A stretch of 64,000 nt of DNA from Diphasiastrum complanatum (lineage: Eukaryota; Streptophyta; Lycopodiopsida; Lycopodiales; Lycopodiaceae): assembly GCA_029204225.1 (NCBI GenBank), contig CM055106.1, positions 48,249,337 to 48,313,336 of the forward strand, written 5' to 3'. Both the position numbers and the translations under genes were made by a program. The notes below the pieces were generated by a model. The model had not been told where the DNA came from, did no database searches, and saw only the letters and a program-made list of their open reading frames with translations. This document shows positions 21,970 to 34,689 of the stretch, one piece after another. How positions within the stretch are numbered: position 1 is the first letter of the stretch; each line of letters starts with the position of its first letter.

Positions 21970-24900
21970 CTTTAAAATATCTTGATCACAAAGATGGTTC
22001 TAACCAGGCCCTCTATGGCAACAAAGAAAAATCCAAGAAGCAGTTTAAGCCTAAGAGGGAGTCGAATCAGAGGCAAGATCGTGACCAGCAAGTAGAGGAG
22101 ACCAACAAGGGCAACTGGAAGAGCAAAGGAAAGTTGAAATAACAAGGTGCAGACAAGAAGACTTGCGTGAGATGCAGAAGAGACGAGCATACAGTAGATA
22201 CATGCTGGCTCAATCCCAAGATTGAGTGTATCCATTGCCACAAGAAGGGTCACGCAGCCATGGATTGCCGCCAGAACTCAAGAAACAAATAAGCACGAAA
22301 CAGACAAGAGAACAGCAATAGTGCATCCTATGTCGAGGAGTCTGAGAGCTTAAAAATGGGCAAAGAAAACAAACAGAAACTATTCGACCACCTATATTTG
22401 TGAAGACGTTTGTGCAACATCAACATCTGACACACATGAGGTGATTCTAGAGTCAGGAGCCACCTCACATTTTGTGACATCAAGACATATAATGTCTGAT
22501 TTCAGAAGTGCAGATCCCTCAAGATTCATAGTTCTTGGAGGTGGATCTAGACATCAAGTGAACAGTATTGGTTCACTATGGCTCAACACCAACGACAGAG
22601 ACAGAGGACTCGAAGATGTCTAGTTCGTGCCTACTCTACAACAAGACTGCTCTCTGTAGCAAGAATAGCAGATGCAAGGATGCGTGTGACATTTTCTGAT
22701 GAAGCATGCAATGTGATTGATGCAAGTACCAGTACTTTGATCGCTCAAGGCAGAAGGAAAGGAAACCTATATCATCTGAAGGTACGCCTACCTGCAGATC
22801 AGGTGCATCAGACTCATGATGACCAGCCAGACACTCTGTGGCATAGGAGACTTTGCCACATGAACTCAATGGCACTTTACCAAGCAAGCCATCATGGAGC
22901 AGTAATAGGAGTCAGCATCTCGAATGCAACCAGTTCGACCACCTGTGATGCATGTTTGAACGACAAGATGTCATGCACACCATTCGTCAAAGACTCCTAC
23001 AGAACGACTAAGATTCTGGAGCTGGTGCATTTTGACATCTGTGGGCCATTCAACGTGATCTCAATAGGAGGTTCAAAATATTATATAACCTTCATTGATG
23101 ATTAAGCAAATTTGTCAGAGTGTATTTTATCCAAAATAAATCTGAAGCACTTGATAAATTCACAAAATATGTGAAATGGGCTGAGAGATGTACATGCAGC
23201 AAAGTGAAGCAGATCAGAACAGATCGAGGTGGCGAATACATCTCAAATCGCTTCACTGACTTTTACAATGATCGTGGCATCATTCATAGAAGAACTGTAG
23301 CCTAAACACCGCAGCACAATGGTGTCGCTGAACGAAAGAACAGGACCCTAATGGAAGCAGCCAGATGCATGATGACATACTCGAAAGCTCCAAGGGCACT
23401 GTGGGCTGAAGCAGTAGCTATAGCCGCATACATCCAGAACAGAACAGACAAGTCTGGTGTCCCTCACATGACACCACATGAGCTATGGTGGGATAGAAAA
23501 CCCAATCTGTCTCACGTCAGAATCTTTGGCTGTGCAGCTTATGCACATATTTCTGATAAGCTTCAAAAGAAGCTTGATGAGAAGTCGAGCAGAGATTTCT
23601 GGTAGGATATGACAACAATTCGTCATACTACAGAGTATACATGCCAGACACAAACACTGTGAAAACAGTGAGAGATGTCAGATTCGATGAGAGCAGGATA
23701 ATGGCCAATGACGATCCTGTCAGCTATGAAGTTCTAGAGAGACAATACTATGACCTACCACCAATGATAGAGGGAGCAGAGGACGAACACGAAAATGAAA
23801 ATTTTTGAGTCGTCTCCCATTCGAATGACGAATCTAACAAAGAAAGATTCAAGAGGCAACTTGCCGCCGGAGTTCCTGTAAACCAAGATGGTGTCAGACC
23901 AAGCAGAGCAGACAAAGGAAAAGGCATAATTGTCCTAGAAGGATCTCCCAGAAGGTCGACAAAACCACGAAGAGCGCCAGCAAGATATGTGCCAGAGAGC
24001 TCAGCTTCCACATCAGAAGAGTTCTACGGATTCAGTGGTGAACCACAGACTTTTGAGAAAGCGATTGAAAGGCTAGAAAAGGACAAATGGATCGAAGCCA
24101 TGAACGAAGAGATGGAGTCCATGAGGAAGAACTAGTAGGTATGGACGTTGGAGCCATTACCACATAAGCGCAAGACTGCCAAATGCAAATGGGTTTTCGA
24201 GCTCAAATATGGACCAAATGGAAACATCATGAAATACAAGGCAAGACTGGTAGCGAAAGGTTTCTCTCAGAGATATGGTATTGAATACTTTGAATTCTTC
24301 TCTCACGTCGTCAAACATTCATCCCTACGTCTGTTATTTGCATATGCAGCAGTTTATGACCTCAGGATCCACATTGTGGACGAGAAGACAACCTTCTTGC
24401 ATGGCGAATTAAATGAAGAGGTCTACATAGGTCAACCCCCAGGATACATCTCGAATTCACTTCTTGACTATGCATGCAGAATGCATAGAAGCATCTACAA
24501 TTTGAAACAATCAGCCCGACAAGGGTACAAGAAGAGAGATCAAGCCCTGAAATCATTAGGATTCAAGCCTCTGTTGGCTGATTCTAATGTATATGTCAGA
24601 GTTACAGATGGGCAGATCATTATAGTGGCTGTATATGTGGACGACACTCTGATACTTTGCAGGAGTGAGCAGCTAATTGCTGAAGTAAAGGCAGACATCT
24701 CGAAACATTTCGAGATAGTGGATCTGGGAGAAGCTAGGTGTTACCTAGGCTTACAAATTGAAAGAGACTACGAGGGAGGTAAGTTATACCTTCACCAGTC
24801 CAGATACATCCAGAAGATCCTAGAGGACTTTGGGATGCTGAACTACAAAGGAGCGAACACTCCAATGCTCATAGGGATGGTGCTAACAAGCGACGACTAT

Positions 24901-25683
24901 CCAAGGACTGAGGAAGAGAGGGAACAAATGTAGCTCACACCTTACAGGAAGCTAATAGGATCACTGATGTACCTTGCAGACAACACACGTCCTGATATTG
25001 CTTACGCAGTGTTCAAGATGAGCCAATTCTACACGAATCCAGGCTCGACACATTGGAAAATTGGAAAATGTATTTTGCAATATCTTCAATTAACGAGGGA
25101 TTATGGCTTGTGTTATTGTCGTGATGCAGATTTCAGGATATTTTTCTACAGCAATGCTAGCTGGGCATTCCTCAAGGATGACTGTAAAAGCGTCTCAGGA
25201 GGATGCACCATCGCATTAGGAGTAGCAGTTCTCTGGGTCAACAAGAAGTAGATCGTTGTAGCCCAGTCATCGTGCGAAGTAGAATATGTTGCGATAGCAA
25301 AGATGGCCAACGAAATAATCTGGCTAAGACAGTTTCTGGACGAATTGGACGAAATAAGAAACGAGCCCCTCGTCTTGCAGATGGACAACACCTCTGCAAT
25401 ACACCTGACGAAAGATCCCGTGTTCCATTCCAGAACGAAGCACATTGCGATCAAGTACCATTTGATCATGGATCTAATTGAGAAGAAGATGTTGTAGACC
25501 ACCTTCATCAGAACGAAAACATGGTTGCTAACATTTTCACTAAAGCCCTGGACAAAGGACTCTTTGAGAGACAGAGGAGCAGCCTCGGGATCGTAAAGCT
25601 ATCATGCTTTGAGAGGGAGCTAAAGAAACAAAATGTTTCTAACTACAAAGCCTTGCTAGCTTCCAGCCCTCAGCTTGAATCAT
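21970..25683 (+). mobile_element. Ty1-copia element B (copy 2), gag to RNase H, no intact LTR
   Basis: The internal region runs from late gag to RNase H and ends with the polypurine tract GAGAGGGAGC (25,611-25,620). About 60 bp of the family's LTR (TAAAGAAACAAAATG..., first G changed to A) follows before a junction with a copia C fragment at about 25,681. No 5' LTR or primer site is visible, and the left edge near 21,970 is uncertain. Where both exist it closely matches copy 1 at 10,660-12,656. Confidence 0.8.
21985..25680 (+). pseudogene. copia B copy 2 gag-pol remnant
   Basis: Late gag (ALYGNKEKSKKQFKPKRESN) is followed by two zinc knuckles, CVRCRRDEHTVDTC and CIHCHKKGHAAMDC. The protease motif reads ESGATSHFV near 22,450, with Glu in place of the catalytic Asp. 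Integrase has LWHRRLCHMN...CDACLNDK (zinc), FDICGPF, RTDRGGEY and NGVAERKN, so all DDE positions remain. The RT spans about 24,150-24,930 with FAYAAVYDLRIH, LNEEVYIGQPPGY and YVDD at 24,634-24,645. RNase H gives MDNTSAIHLTKDPVFHSRTK (25,381 on). At least eight stops break it (for example 23,103, 23,303, 23,603, 24,133, 24,931, 25,249, 25,496), and most fit CAG/CAA to TAG/TAA changes. Confidence 0.85.
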
Positions 25684-26304
25684 AATCTCTCTTGCCTTAT
25701 TTCTTAAGTGGAAACTATTTCAACTTGATGTCTCCAATGCTTTTTTGAATGGCTATCTTGAGGAGGAGATATACATGGAACAGCCTCAAGGATTTATCAA
25801 GGATAAATCTAAGATTCTGATTCCGCAAGTGATAAAATGGATCGAAAGTCCATTAATGCATATACTATCTTTCTTGGAGGCAATCTTGTGTCTTGGCTTT
25901 CAAAGAAGCAAGATACCATATCTTTATCATCTTCTGAGGCCGAGTACAAAGCACTCACTTCAACAACTAAAGAGGCGCTTTGGATCAAGAGGTTAATCAT
26001 GGAGCTAAAGTGCATCAAAGAGGATGATCTTCCCTTGATCAAATGTGACAACATATCGGCACAAGCTCTTGCAAACAATCCTATTTTTCATGCAAGAAGC
26101 AAGCATATAGAAGTGGCACACCATTTTGTAAGGGAAAAGCTCATTGGAGGTGAAATCAACTTAGAACATGTCGACACATCTTTGTGTATTGCTGATCTTC
26201 TCACAAAGCCACTTTGCAAAAGTGCCTTCTCAAAGCATAGGTCCAATCTTGGTCTTATCTCAAGATCAATGCTTGATCCACATTAGATACATTTTTAGGA
26301 GGAG

Positions 26305-27020
<716 letters not shown>

Positions 27021-27180
27021 AAGACAAAGTTTTAAACCGATTTAACATTACTTCCATCTGCTGATCCCTCAAATTGTTCTGACTGTTCATCTCATTAAGT
27101 GCTTGAATTAATTGCTGAAAAATCTGTAAATAGGTAGGCATAGACTTCGTACCCTCAAGACCTGCGTTGTCATCTGCCAT
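27021..27180 (-). pseudogene. Ty3-gypsy gag N-terminal fragment (probable)
   Basis: Minus-strand ATG at 27,178-27,180 starts MADDNAGLEGTKSMPTYLQI and continues with a Gln/Asn-rich helix (QLIQALNEMNSQNNLRDQQM). This type of start is usual in gypsy gag proteins. It is cut off by the end of the copia C LTR at 27,020. Confidence 0.45.
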
Positions 27181-27814
27181 TACTAATTACCTGAAATGGA
27201 AAATGGGCTTAATTAGTCGACGGATCCAAAATCTTCAACTAAAAAAGTAAAAATATATTGGACGTTCATTATTGGCTGATTTCATTTCAGCAAGGACTTT
27301 CACTTTATTAAGCTAATTCTGTTCAATCAATAAATGACAGAATTACAACAATTTTGAACTTTCATGGATCATTCAAAAAATTTACGAATTGGAATTTATC
27401 AACTTCCGTTTGACATGGACCAAACTGTGAGAATCAATTAAAAGAGTCGATCATTTAGTTTCATAGGTGCCATTCCATTCCAAACTTATTTTGAAACATC
27501 TGACATGCATTGATTTTTTGAATTTTTTTTTTTCGTAAATTGCCTAGTAACTGGGAAATTAACTTTTTGGCTAGTTTTTCAAAAATAGCATCCATGCATA
27601 AAAGTACTTTGATCAACCTACTGTACCACCTTGTACCATGCATACAGGTTCATCCAAACATTTTCAACCACTACAAAAGCATGCATGCAATCAGAACAAT
27701 TCAAAAAATTTTAAGTTCTACACTAAAAAATGCCAAACTTTTGACGAGCATTAGTTTTGCTATAGGACTAATATTTGGTCACTATAAAGTACAATACAAA
27801 GGGAGATGAGGTTA
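27181..27814. other. Unassigned AT-rich stretch
   Basis: No coding pattern. It may be leader of the gypsy fragment on the minus strand. A T-rich run lies near 27,512-27,535. Confidence 0.35.
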
Positions 27815-28350
27815 TTAAGACACTTGCCACATCACCCTATCATGTTTATCTAGATACTCACTTAATTGTCTCTGTACCTCAGCCTCTTCCGATGCACTCA
27901 TCCTATAAGGGTGTTGTTCAATCGGAGTTGACCCAGGTATAAGGTCAATCTTCTGATCTACAGACTTTTCAAGTGGTAACCCTACAGGAAGATCTAGAAA
28001 AACCTCATTGAATTCTTGCCTAAGTTCACTATAGGCTTCAAATTCAGGAGTGATCTTACTAGGTATATTCAAGGCATTAAGTTTAAGAATTTCATCATTG
28101 CAACAAATTAAATTCTTGTGAAAACATAAATAAATTTATACTCTATGTTCTTCATTAAAGAATTAAGCTCATGCTTAGAGTAAGGTTTAATACAAGTAGC
28201 ATCAACACTTAAACTAGCACTAATATTATTAAAGAACAATCATGCATAAAGTTAAAGATTTTTCAACAAAATTAATTTTCAAAGATTTATTCTTATCATA
28301 ATGCCATTTTTGCCCAAGAACCACATCGACATTTGCCAAATTAACGGCAT
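27815..28350 (-). pseudogene. Ty3-gypsy protease end and RT start
   Basis: Minus strand, from 28,350 down: NLANVDVVLGQKWHYDKNKS fits the C-terminal part of a gypsy aspartic protease (V-D-x-V-L-G-x-x-W). After several stops, IPSKITPEFEAYSELRQEFN then EVFLDLPVGLPLEKSVDQKI and DLIPGSTPIEQHPYRMSASE form the classic N-terminus of gypsy RT. The frame ends in a stop near 27,815, before the fingers and palm motifs. It lies downstream of the LTR and primer site at 28,982-29,836 on the same strand. Confidence 0.8.
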
Positions 28351-28981
28351 GGAATTCAAGTTTTTCATGATTATTCAAGGTTCAAAAAGACTATAAATCA
28401 GATTTGAAGTTTTCTAAAGTTTTGTGAAGTCACTAAAGTTCTGTGAAGGGCTGTGAAAAAAAATAGAAACTCAAAATGAAGGGCAGCTTTGGCCTAAGAT
28501 GGGTTGATTCCTCACTAATTTTAGTGTATAAGCAAGACCAATCTTCCAAACTACCTCTACAATTTAGTAACTTTACTTTAGGCACAAACTAAACTTCAAA
28601 AATAAATTTGAAAGTTGAAGTTGGGCTCTTATTGGCTGGGCCCACAGATTTGGACAGCCAATAAAAGATCAAACCTCTACTTCTGTATTTCAAAACAAGA
28701 AAATTCCAACCTCTACTATCATGAAACACCTCTAAATTCAACTACTTTTCAACTTGCAATTGATTCTACCTATCAAATTGATAATGTGCGCATGCTGGCC
28801 ATTATATTCTCAACTTAGAAAGCTTTTCAAAAATAGAAAAAAATAGCACCTAAAAAGAAGCCTACGTATTTCTAGAAACAAGAATTGGTGCTACTTCTAC
28901 CTCACAATCACAAAAACTTGATAGCAGATTTTTATGCAACGAAAAATAGAGGTTCAGAGTTACCATTCACACTTTGGAAGA
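28351..28981 (-). other. Leader of the minus-strand gypsy element, gag absent
   Basis: AT-rich, with no gag-like frame. In order it lies between a primer-binding site and the protease remnant, so gag appears to be deleted or eroded. Confidence 0.45.
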
Positions 28982-28994
28982 GGCTCTGATACCA
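28982..28994 (-). other. Primer-binding site, minus strand
   Basis: GGCTCTGATACCA on the plus strand is TGGTATCAGAGCC on the minus strand, complementary to initiator tRNA-Met. It fixes the orientation of the adjacent LTR. Confidence 0.8.
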
Positions 28995-29836
28995 CTTTAA
29001 TAACTAGGAAGAGTATCCCACCAAGCCTTTGAGTAGATGTCCACCAATGCTTCTAAAGCCTCCAATGTGCCTCTCCTCCAATGCTCCTAAGATCCTTCCA
29101 AAAGTAGAATTTACCACCCAACCATAGCTAGATCCAAGCTTCAAGCAAGACATATCTAGCACCCCCTTGCTAAACCACAATCACTACCATCGCAAACACA
29201 AGCATGCTCAAGATCCTACTCCCATCTAAGTCCCATACCAAAGATGGTGATCCTCACAAGAAGCAAAATCAAAGCTCTCTACATACTAGCAACTCACTAG
29301 AGGATCGAAGCAAGTCACAACACAAGAAATCTCCCCTCAATTGGGCACCCTCTCCTCTCATATAGATGGCCAATGACACACTCCAAAGCACTATGGAATG
29401 CCTACACAAGCCAATAAGAAATGAAGAGGAGAAATAAAGAGCCAAGAGGCTCACAAGTTAGTGGAATGTCAAAAGACACCTTCCATAACTTGTGGTTCTT
29501 GACTACAACTTCTTGGGTTTCTTTTGAGGCATCTTGGGACCCTAGTAGGTGCGTCCTCCTACTAGTTGTCTTGAATGAGTTCCAACTCAAGAGTCTTAGT
29601 ATAAATCAGAATGAGCCTTCACAGGCTTGGCATGAGGTTTTTGAGTTAACTTCTTGCTTTTGCCGCAAATATTCCCGCTCTCTTCTCTGCTCACGTTCTC
29701 CATACTCCCTTGCCCCATCAAAAAAGAATATGTAGTATAAAAGATTGTCGGTTCTCCAAAGAGACTATTTTATATTGTGATTTTTGATGTTTTTAACTCA
29801 TTTAATGTTCTTGGCTTAAAATTTGGTTGTCAACAG
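28995..29836 (-). repeat. Putative 5' LTR of a minus-strand gypsy element
   Basis: The segment lies directly upstream (minus sense) of the primer site. The outer end is placed at TGTTGACAACC (29,836 downward) by its TG terminus only. No second copy is in the window, so the length of about 840 bp is tentative. Confidence 0.5.
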
Positions 29837-30609
29837 ACATTCGACGATCGGCAACTAGTATCACTGATTAAAATGTGGTGTCAATCATACAAACAAAAGA
29901 TATTGATGCTGACAATTCTCCTATCGAGCATGTTTCATTGCTGATTAGTGTATCCGACTTATCGGATAGACCAATTTATCGTTTTATGCACCTAATTAAG
30001 TTTGTCAGACAAGCATAGTTTGTTGCATCAGATAAACCGACCCAAAGAAACATACAAATGTCTTTGCACAATCGAAATGTAGTCCAACAATCTGTCATCA
30101 ACAACTGATTGTGGCTCATTCAAACGATCAACCATAGAGTTAAACTACACGAGTATCCATATGCAAGATTCAGAGTATCGATTCACAACAACACAGAGCA
30201 TACTTTAGGATGTGCAAGAATAGATATACGTCAATGTAATGAAACAATGATTCCGAAGGTTTTCATCACGATTAAGTTTCAAACAATTGATTATTCAATC
30301 ACACGGGCAATTAATGAGTTTTAAGACAAATTTAGTAGTGAATTTACAGTTGCACACATACAATCGTATCAAGGCTAAGGAGTTTTCTGACCAGAGTTAC
30401 AATCACAGGTGCATCCGACAAGTCGAGGCTTACCAACTGTTATAAATAGAAGAACTCAACAAACAGAATGCTTATGAAAGCTACTTTACCAAATAGAGAG
30501 GGATGCATAGCTTTTCTGCCTTATTAAAGACCTTCTCTACCAGCTCTTAGCCACAATTGCAAATCATCGTCAATTTGCTTGACAAAAACTTCAGTCATAT
30601 TGAAAACTA
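29837..30609. other. Unassigned stretch
   Basis: No domain, LTR terminus or tRNA recognised. Short open frames on both strands lack motifs. Confidence 0.35.
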
Positions 30610-32507
30610 TCTACGCTTCTCTCGCTTTTTCTTGAAGTAAACATTTCATCCTTGTTGCATTGCTATGTGTACAATATAGCATATGGTATGCTAGACACAC
30701 GTTGCTATGCAGCAAATTTGAAACTCTAATGAGCAAACCTCCAAGTGAGACTATGTTGAAAGGTTCGCAGATGTCAGAATGTATCATCTCCAAGAGCTCT
30801 ATCGTCTTGAATGAGTCTCTTGTGAAAACTGTTCTTGACATCTTGCCTTTGTTACATGCTTCACATGACTTCAAACTGTTTGCATCTTTGATGCTTGCGC
30901 CGGAAAATACTCCGTTTTGTCTGGCCTTGTATAGAGCCATTATATTCATATGACATAGCCTTCAATGCCATAAGATGTGAGTGGACTCGTGAATTTGGTG
31001 TGCTTGTTCAGTTGGAACTTGTATTTTCAAATGATACAAGTTGCCATTGCGCTTTCCTTGTGTGATGATGTGAGTATTGGTTGCTTCAGTCACTTCACAT
31101 GAATCATCTACAAAGGTAACGTTTATGCCTGCATCAACCAACTTTGTGATAGACAATAGATCCTTCTGAAGTATTGGGACATATAGCACACGTCGTCAAG
31201 CTTCATATCTCTTTCATTGGTGTACATCCATAGTCGGCCTGTTCCACTTACTTGGTGCCTTGATCCATCTCTCATAATGATGTATCTAGAGGAATCCGTC
31301 TGACGGTAGTCAACAATCATGTGCGTGGTGGTCACGAAATGTGACGTAGCACCAGAGTCAAGAATGACTTCTTGTACATCAGCTTGAGATGTGGTGCACA
31401 CTTCGGTGCATAGGTAATAAGCTATGGATTGTTGGTTGCTCTCTCCTCAGCCATCTTTGAGGACTCTACGATGAGCTATTGGAGGGCTCCTTCCTGTTTA
31501 GTGTCTTTTTGCTTCTTGGGTTCTTCAAACATTCTACTGCTGCATGAACCATCTTATGACAATGTACACATTGAATGTTTGGATTTAACCAACATGTATC
31601 AACGGTTTGATAGTTGCATGTGCATCTAACGTAGAACTTCTTGTCACCACCTTACAATTTTGCTTGGTAGGTGCCTTGGATCTTCCTTCTTTGTCTACAT
31701 CCTTTGGCTAATTGCAGTTGGATCTTTGAGACGACTCCCTCTTAGCATTAGGCTTCTTCTTGCATTGATCCTTGTTGTTATACAAAACTTGATCAGACTC
31801 TTTTCTGTTATCGTAGTGCTCTCTAGCTTCTACTTCCTCTGTGATCTTGGCTACTGCCTTCTCAAGAGTCATAGTAGGATCCTTAGCTAATAGAGTGTGT
31901 GTCGTTTGGAACGATCTTGGTAGCATGCACAATGGATACATCAGTTGCTTCTCATGTGAGACTGCATGCTCCGTGCCATCACTGTGCAAAGAAACAAATA
32001 GGTTTTTCATCTTCCTGAGCAATGTGATGAGATCTTTACCATCCCAACATAGGTATGTGAGTTGATCTTACAAATGCATGTTTTGGTTTCGTGATTTGGT
32101 TTCAAACCTTGCTATCAATGCATCCCATAGTTCTCGTGCATTTGTTATTGATGAGAGATTGAGTATGATGATGTCTTTGATGGAAGAGAAGATAACAACT
32201 ATTGCCTTATCATTTTTCTTGTTCCATTCATGAAGCTCCTTTTCGGTGTTTACTAGCTTTTTTTTGGTCCCATCCACCCAGAGCCAAAGTGATTCTCCTC
32301 TTAGGATAAGCAAAGTCTTCACCTTCCAGGCTAGGTAGTTTGATGCATCTGCTTGAAGTATTGTGCAAATCTATGATTGAATGCTGCTTATAGACGCCAT
32401 TGTTGTATACAACTTTTTAGCTTGAATGAGGCTCCTTTGTTCTCAATGACCTTGGTCTGATAAAACCTTGGTGTTATGTTACTCTGATCGAGCAGGCTCT
32501 AATACCA
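30610..32507 (-). pseudogene. Ty1-copia E gag-protease-integrase remnant
   Basis: Minus strand: a copia gag with LWVDGTKKKLVNTEKELHEW and ARELWDALIARFE (32,322-32,068), followed in other frames by PTMTLEKAVAKITEEVEARE. The protease motif ILDSGATSHFV is intact near 31,370. Then come LYVPILQKDLLSITKLVDAG, the zinc region CEACNKGKMS and HSDICEPFN (first integrase Asp). The sequence is lost after SLGG near 30,720. A primer-binding site with one change (TGGTATTAGAGCC) lies at 32,495-32,507. Stops and frame changes separate the domains. It is related to copia B but distinct. Confidence 0.75.
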
Positions 32508-32934
32508 GTGTTGGAAATTCCTAATAGATGAGACGCTTTTCAACTTCACGTTGTGATGCCACTGTTGGAATCTACACGGAATGACATGTAGGGAGACGCT
32601 CTGACACTTGTTAGGTATGATAATGTGCTCTCTGATCTGATTTTTATGATTAAGCTTAGATTCGAACTCTTCGCATCAGCTACTACTATGAACAAAGATC
32701 TATCTTCTTCCAATCCCTAGATGGACACTGCCTATCTAGTATTGATTTTATGATCATTCAACCAACTAGCCTATGTGCAGAAAAACTTAATGACAGCTGA
32801 ATACACATAAACAATGAATGAGCATAAAGGCATTCAAAATTATACAGAAGAGTCAAGATGTGCAAATAGCATATGTATTCTCAAATGATTTGGTGAAAAC
32901 TGCTTGGCATACCGCACAGTGCATCCAATGTAGT
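32508..32934 (-). repeat. Probable LTR of minus-strand copia E
   Basis: It ends (minus sense) ...TTCCAACA at 32,509 just before the primer site. The upstream limit is not visible; it probably reaches the start of the plus-strand fragment at about 32,935. Confidence 0.45.
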
Positions 32935-34157
32935 ATTTGTCTCTAGGGATGTAATATTTCAAGAATATACATACTATGATTTCAAACAACCATCAATAAA
33001 TGATGCTATGTCATTTCATCCTATTTTACGTAGCATGGAATCTTCTAGTGATAATGTTTCATCTACAGAACCTGCAGCTATAGCTACAGAAGTCGAGCAA
33101 CCGATAGTACCGACCAGACCAAGCTAGCTCGAGCAGATCTGGAGAATTTCAAGAAGAAGCATCATTGCATCTTGGTCAACCAAACATCCGCAGATCCTCA
33201 CGAACTCGGACAGTTCTTGAGAGGTGCACACCTCAATTATTCTGGCCTTCATCAGAAGAACCAGAGAGCCTAGTTGCAGCAATCAACTCCAAGGATGCTA
33301 TGAAGTGGCGAGAAGGTATGAAAAGTACAACTCACTTTTAACGAACCAGACCTGGACACTGGTCGACTTCCCCACTCACAAGAGAGTTATCGACAACAAG
33401 GGAATCTTCAAGAAGAGGATCAACTCTGATGGTTTCATTGCTAAATGGAAAGCATGGCTGGTGGCTAAAGGATTCACTCAAGTCCAAGGAGTGGATTATC
33501 AAGAAATTTTCAATCCTATCGTCAAGATGCAGTCAATCAGGACTTTGATTGCATTAGCAGCCGCAGAAGACCTAGAAATGCATCAAATGGATGTCAAGGC
33601 ATCATTTCTCAATGACAACATGGAGAAAGAGCTGTATACCTTCCAACCGAAAGAATTCGAAGTCAAAGGCCAAGCACAAAATGTGCAAGCTACATAAAGC
33701 AATCTATGGTATGAAACAGGCCACAAGAGCATGGTTTGATAGAATCAACTCTTATCTCATGCAATTGGGATTTGCAAATAATTCAGTTGACTGTTATGTT
33801 TATTCGAAGCATATAGGCACCAATTCAATTCACATAGCTCTCTACGTAGATGATAGATCAAGTTATTACTTCACGACTTATATCACACTCAGTTCAATAC
33901 TACCACCATTTGTGTGACAACTTGAGTTGTATTTCACTGTCATCGAATCCCAGATTTCATGGGAAATCCAAGCACATAGACATCCAGTATCATTTCATTC
34001 AGGAGAAAGTTTTCTCAGGGCAAGTAATCCTTCAATACTACTCCACAACAGAAATGGTCACAGACATCTTCACCAAAGTGCTTCCCAGGATCAAGCATCA
34101 GAAGTTTTTTAACATGTTGAACCTGATGAAGATACCAAGACACCAACCGTGACTTTA
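32935..34157 (+). pseudogene. Ty1-copia E-type pol remnant, plus strand
   Basis: Integrase tail and linker (VIFQEYTYYDFKQPSINDAM) lead into RT. The RT has NQTWTLVDFPTHKRVID, KGFTQVQGVDYQEIFNPIVK, MHQMDVKASFLNDNMEKELY, IYGMKQATRAWFDRI and LYVDD near 33,842. Directly after YVDD the sequence jumps to the last part of RNase H: CDNLSCISLSSNPRFHGKSK and EMVTDIFTKVLPRIKH. A deletion thus removed the rest of RT and most of RNase H. Frame changes at about 33,690 and 33,860 also break it. Confidence 0.8.
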
Positions 34158-34689
34158 AAGAGAACTATTGGAAATTAAGCCCACAATTGTCTCCTTGGTA
34201 AATGACTATTTCTATTCCAAGATTCTTCCTGCATGCTTATTGATCGTTGATCTAGGGCCAGGTGAAACCAACTTTGGTTTTGGATCTCCAGCAGCTTCAC
34301 ATGGACCAATCAAGACACTCAAATCTGAAATCTACATAACATAACTTTTTGAGTCCACATTAAAAAATGGCATAACTTTTTAATGGTAACTCTGATTTCA
34401 GCGGATTTTAGTGTCTTAGAAAGCGCTCGATGAGGCTTTCCAATGATTTCTTATATGACATAGTTCTGAGCTACGGTTAAAAAGTTATGGCAAGTCAAAA
34501 GTATTAGTTGAAAATAGTGTTATAATATTTTAATAATACAAAAGATATCTTAGCACGAATTCTTATAAGGTCCTTTTGGAGCTCAAAACTCTACATAAAT
34601 ACACTAAGTGTTGTAGTAGTCTACAAAAATACACACTGTGTCACTACAGTCTACAAAAAATGAACTATGTTTTTAACAGTGTCGGCAAA
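34158..34689 (+). repeat. Possible 3' LTR start of the plus-strand copia E-type fragment
   Basis: A purine-rich AAAGAGAAC precedes TATTGGAAATTAAGCCC at about 34,168, the expected place for an LTR. Two near-copies of CATAACTTTTT...A lie at about 34,338-34,383. There is no partner copy in the window. Confidence 0.35.
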
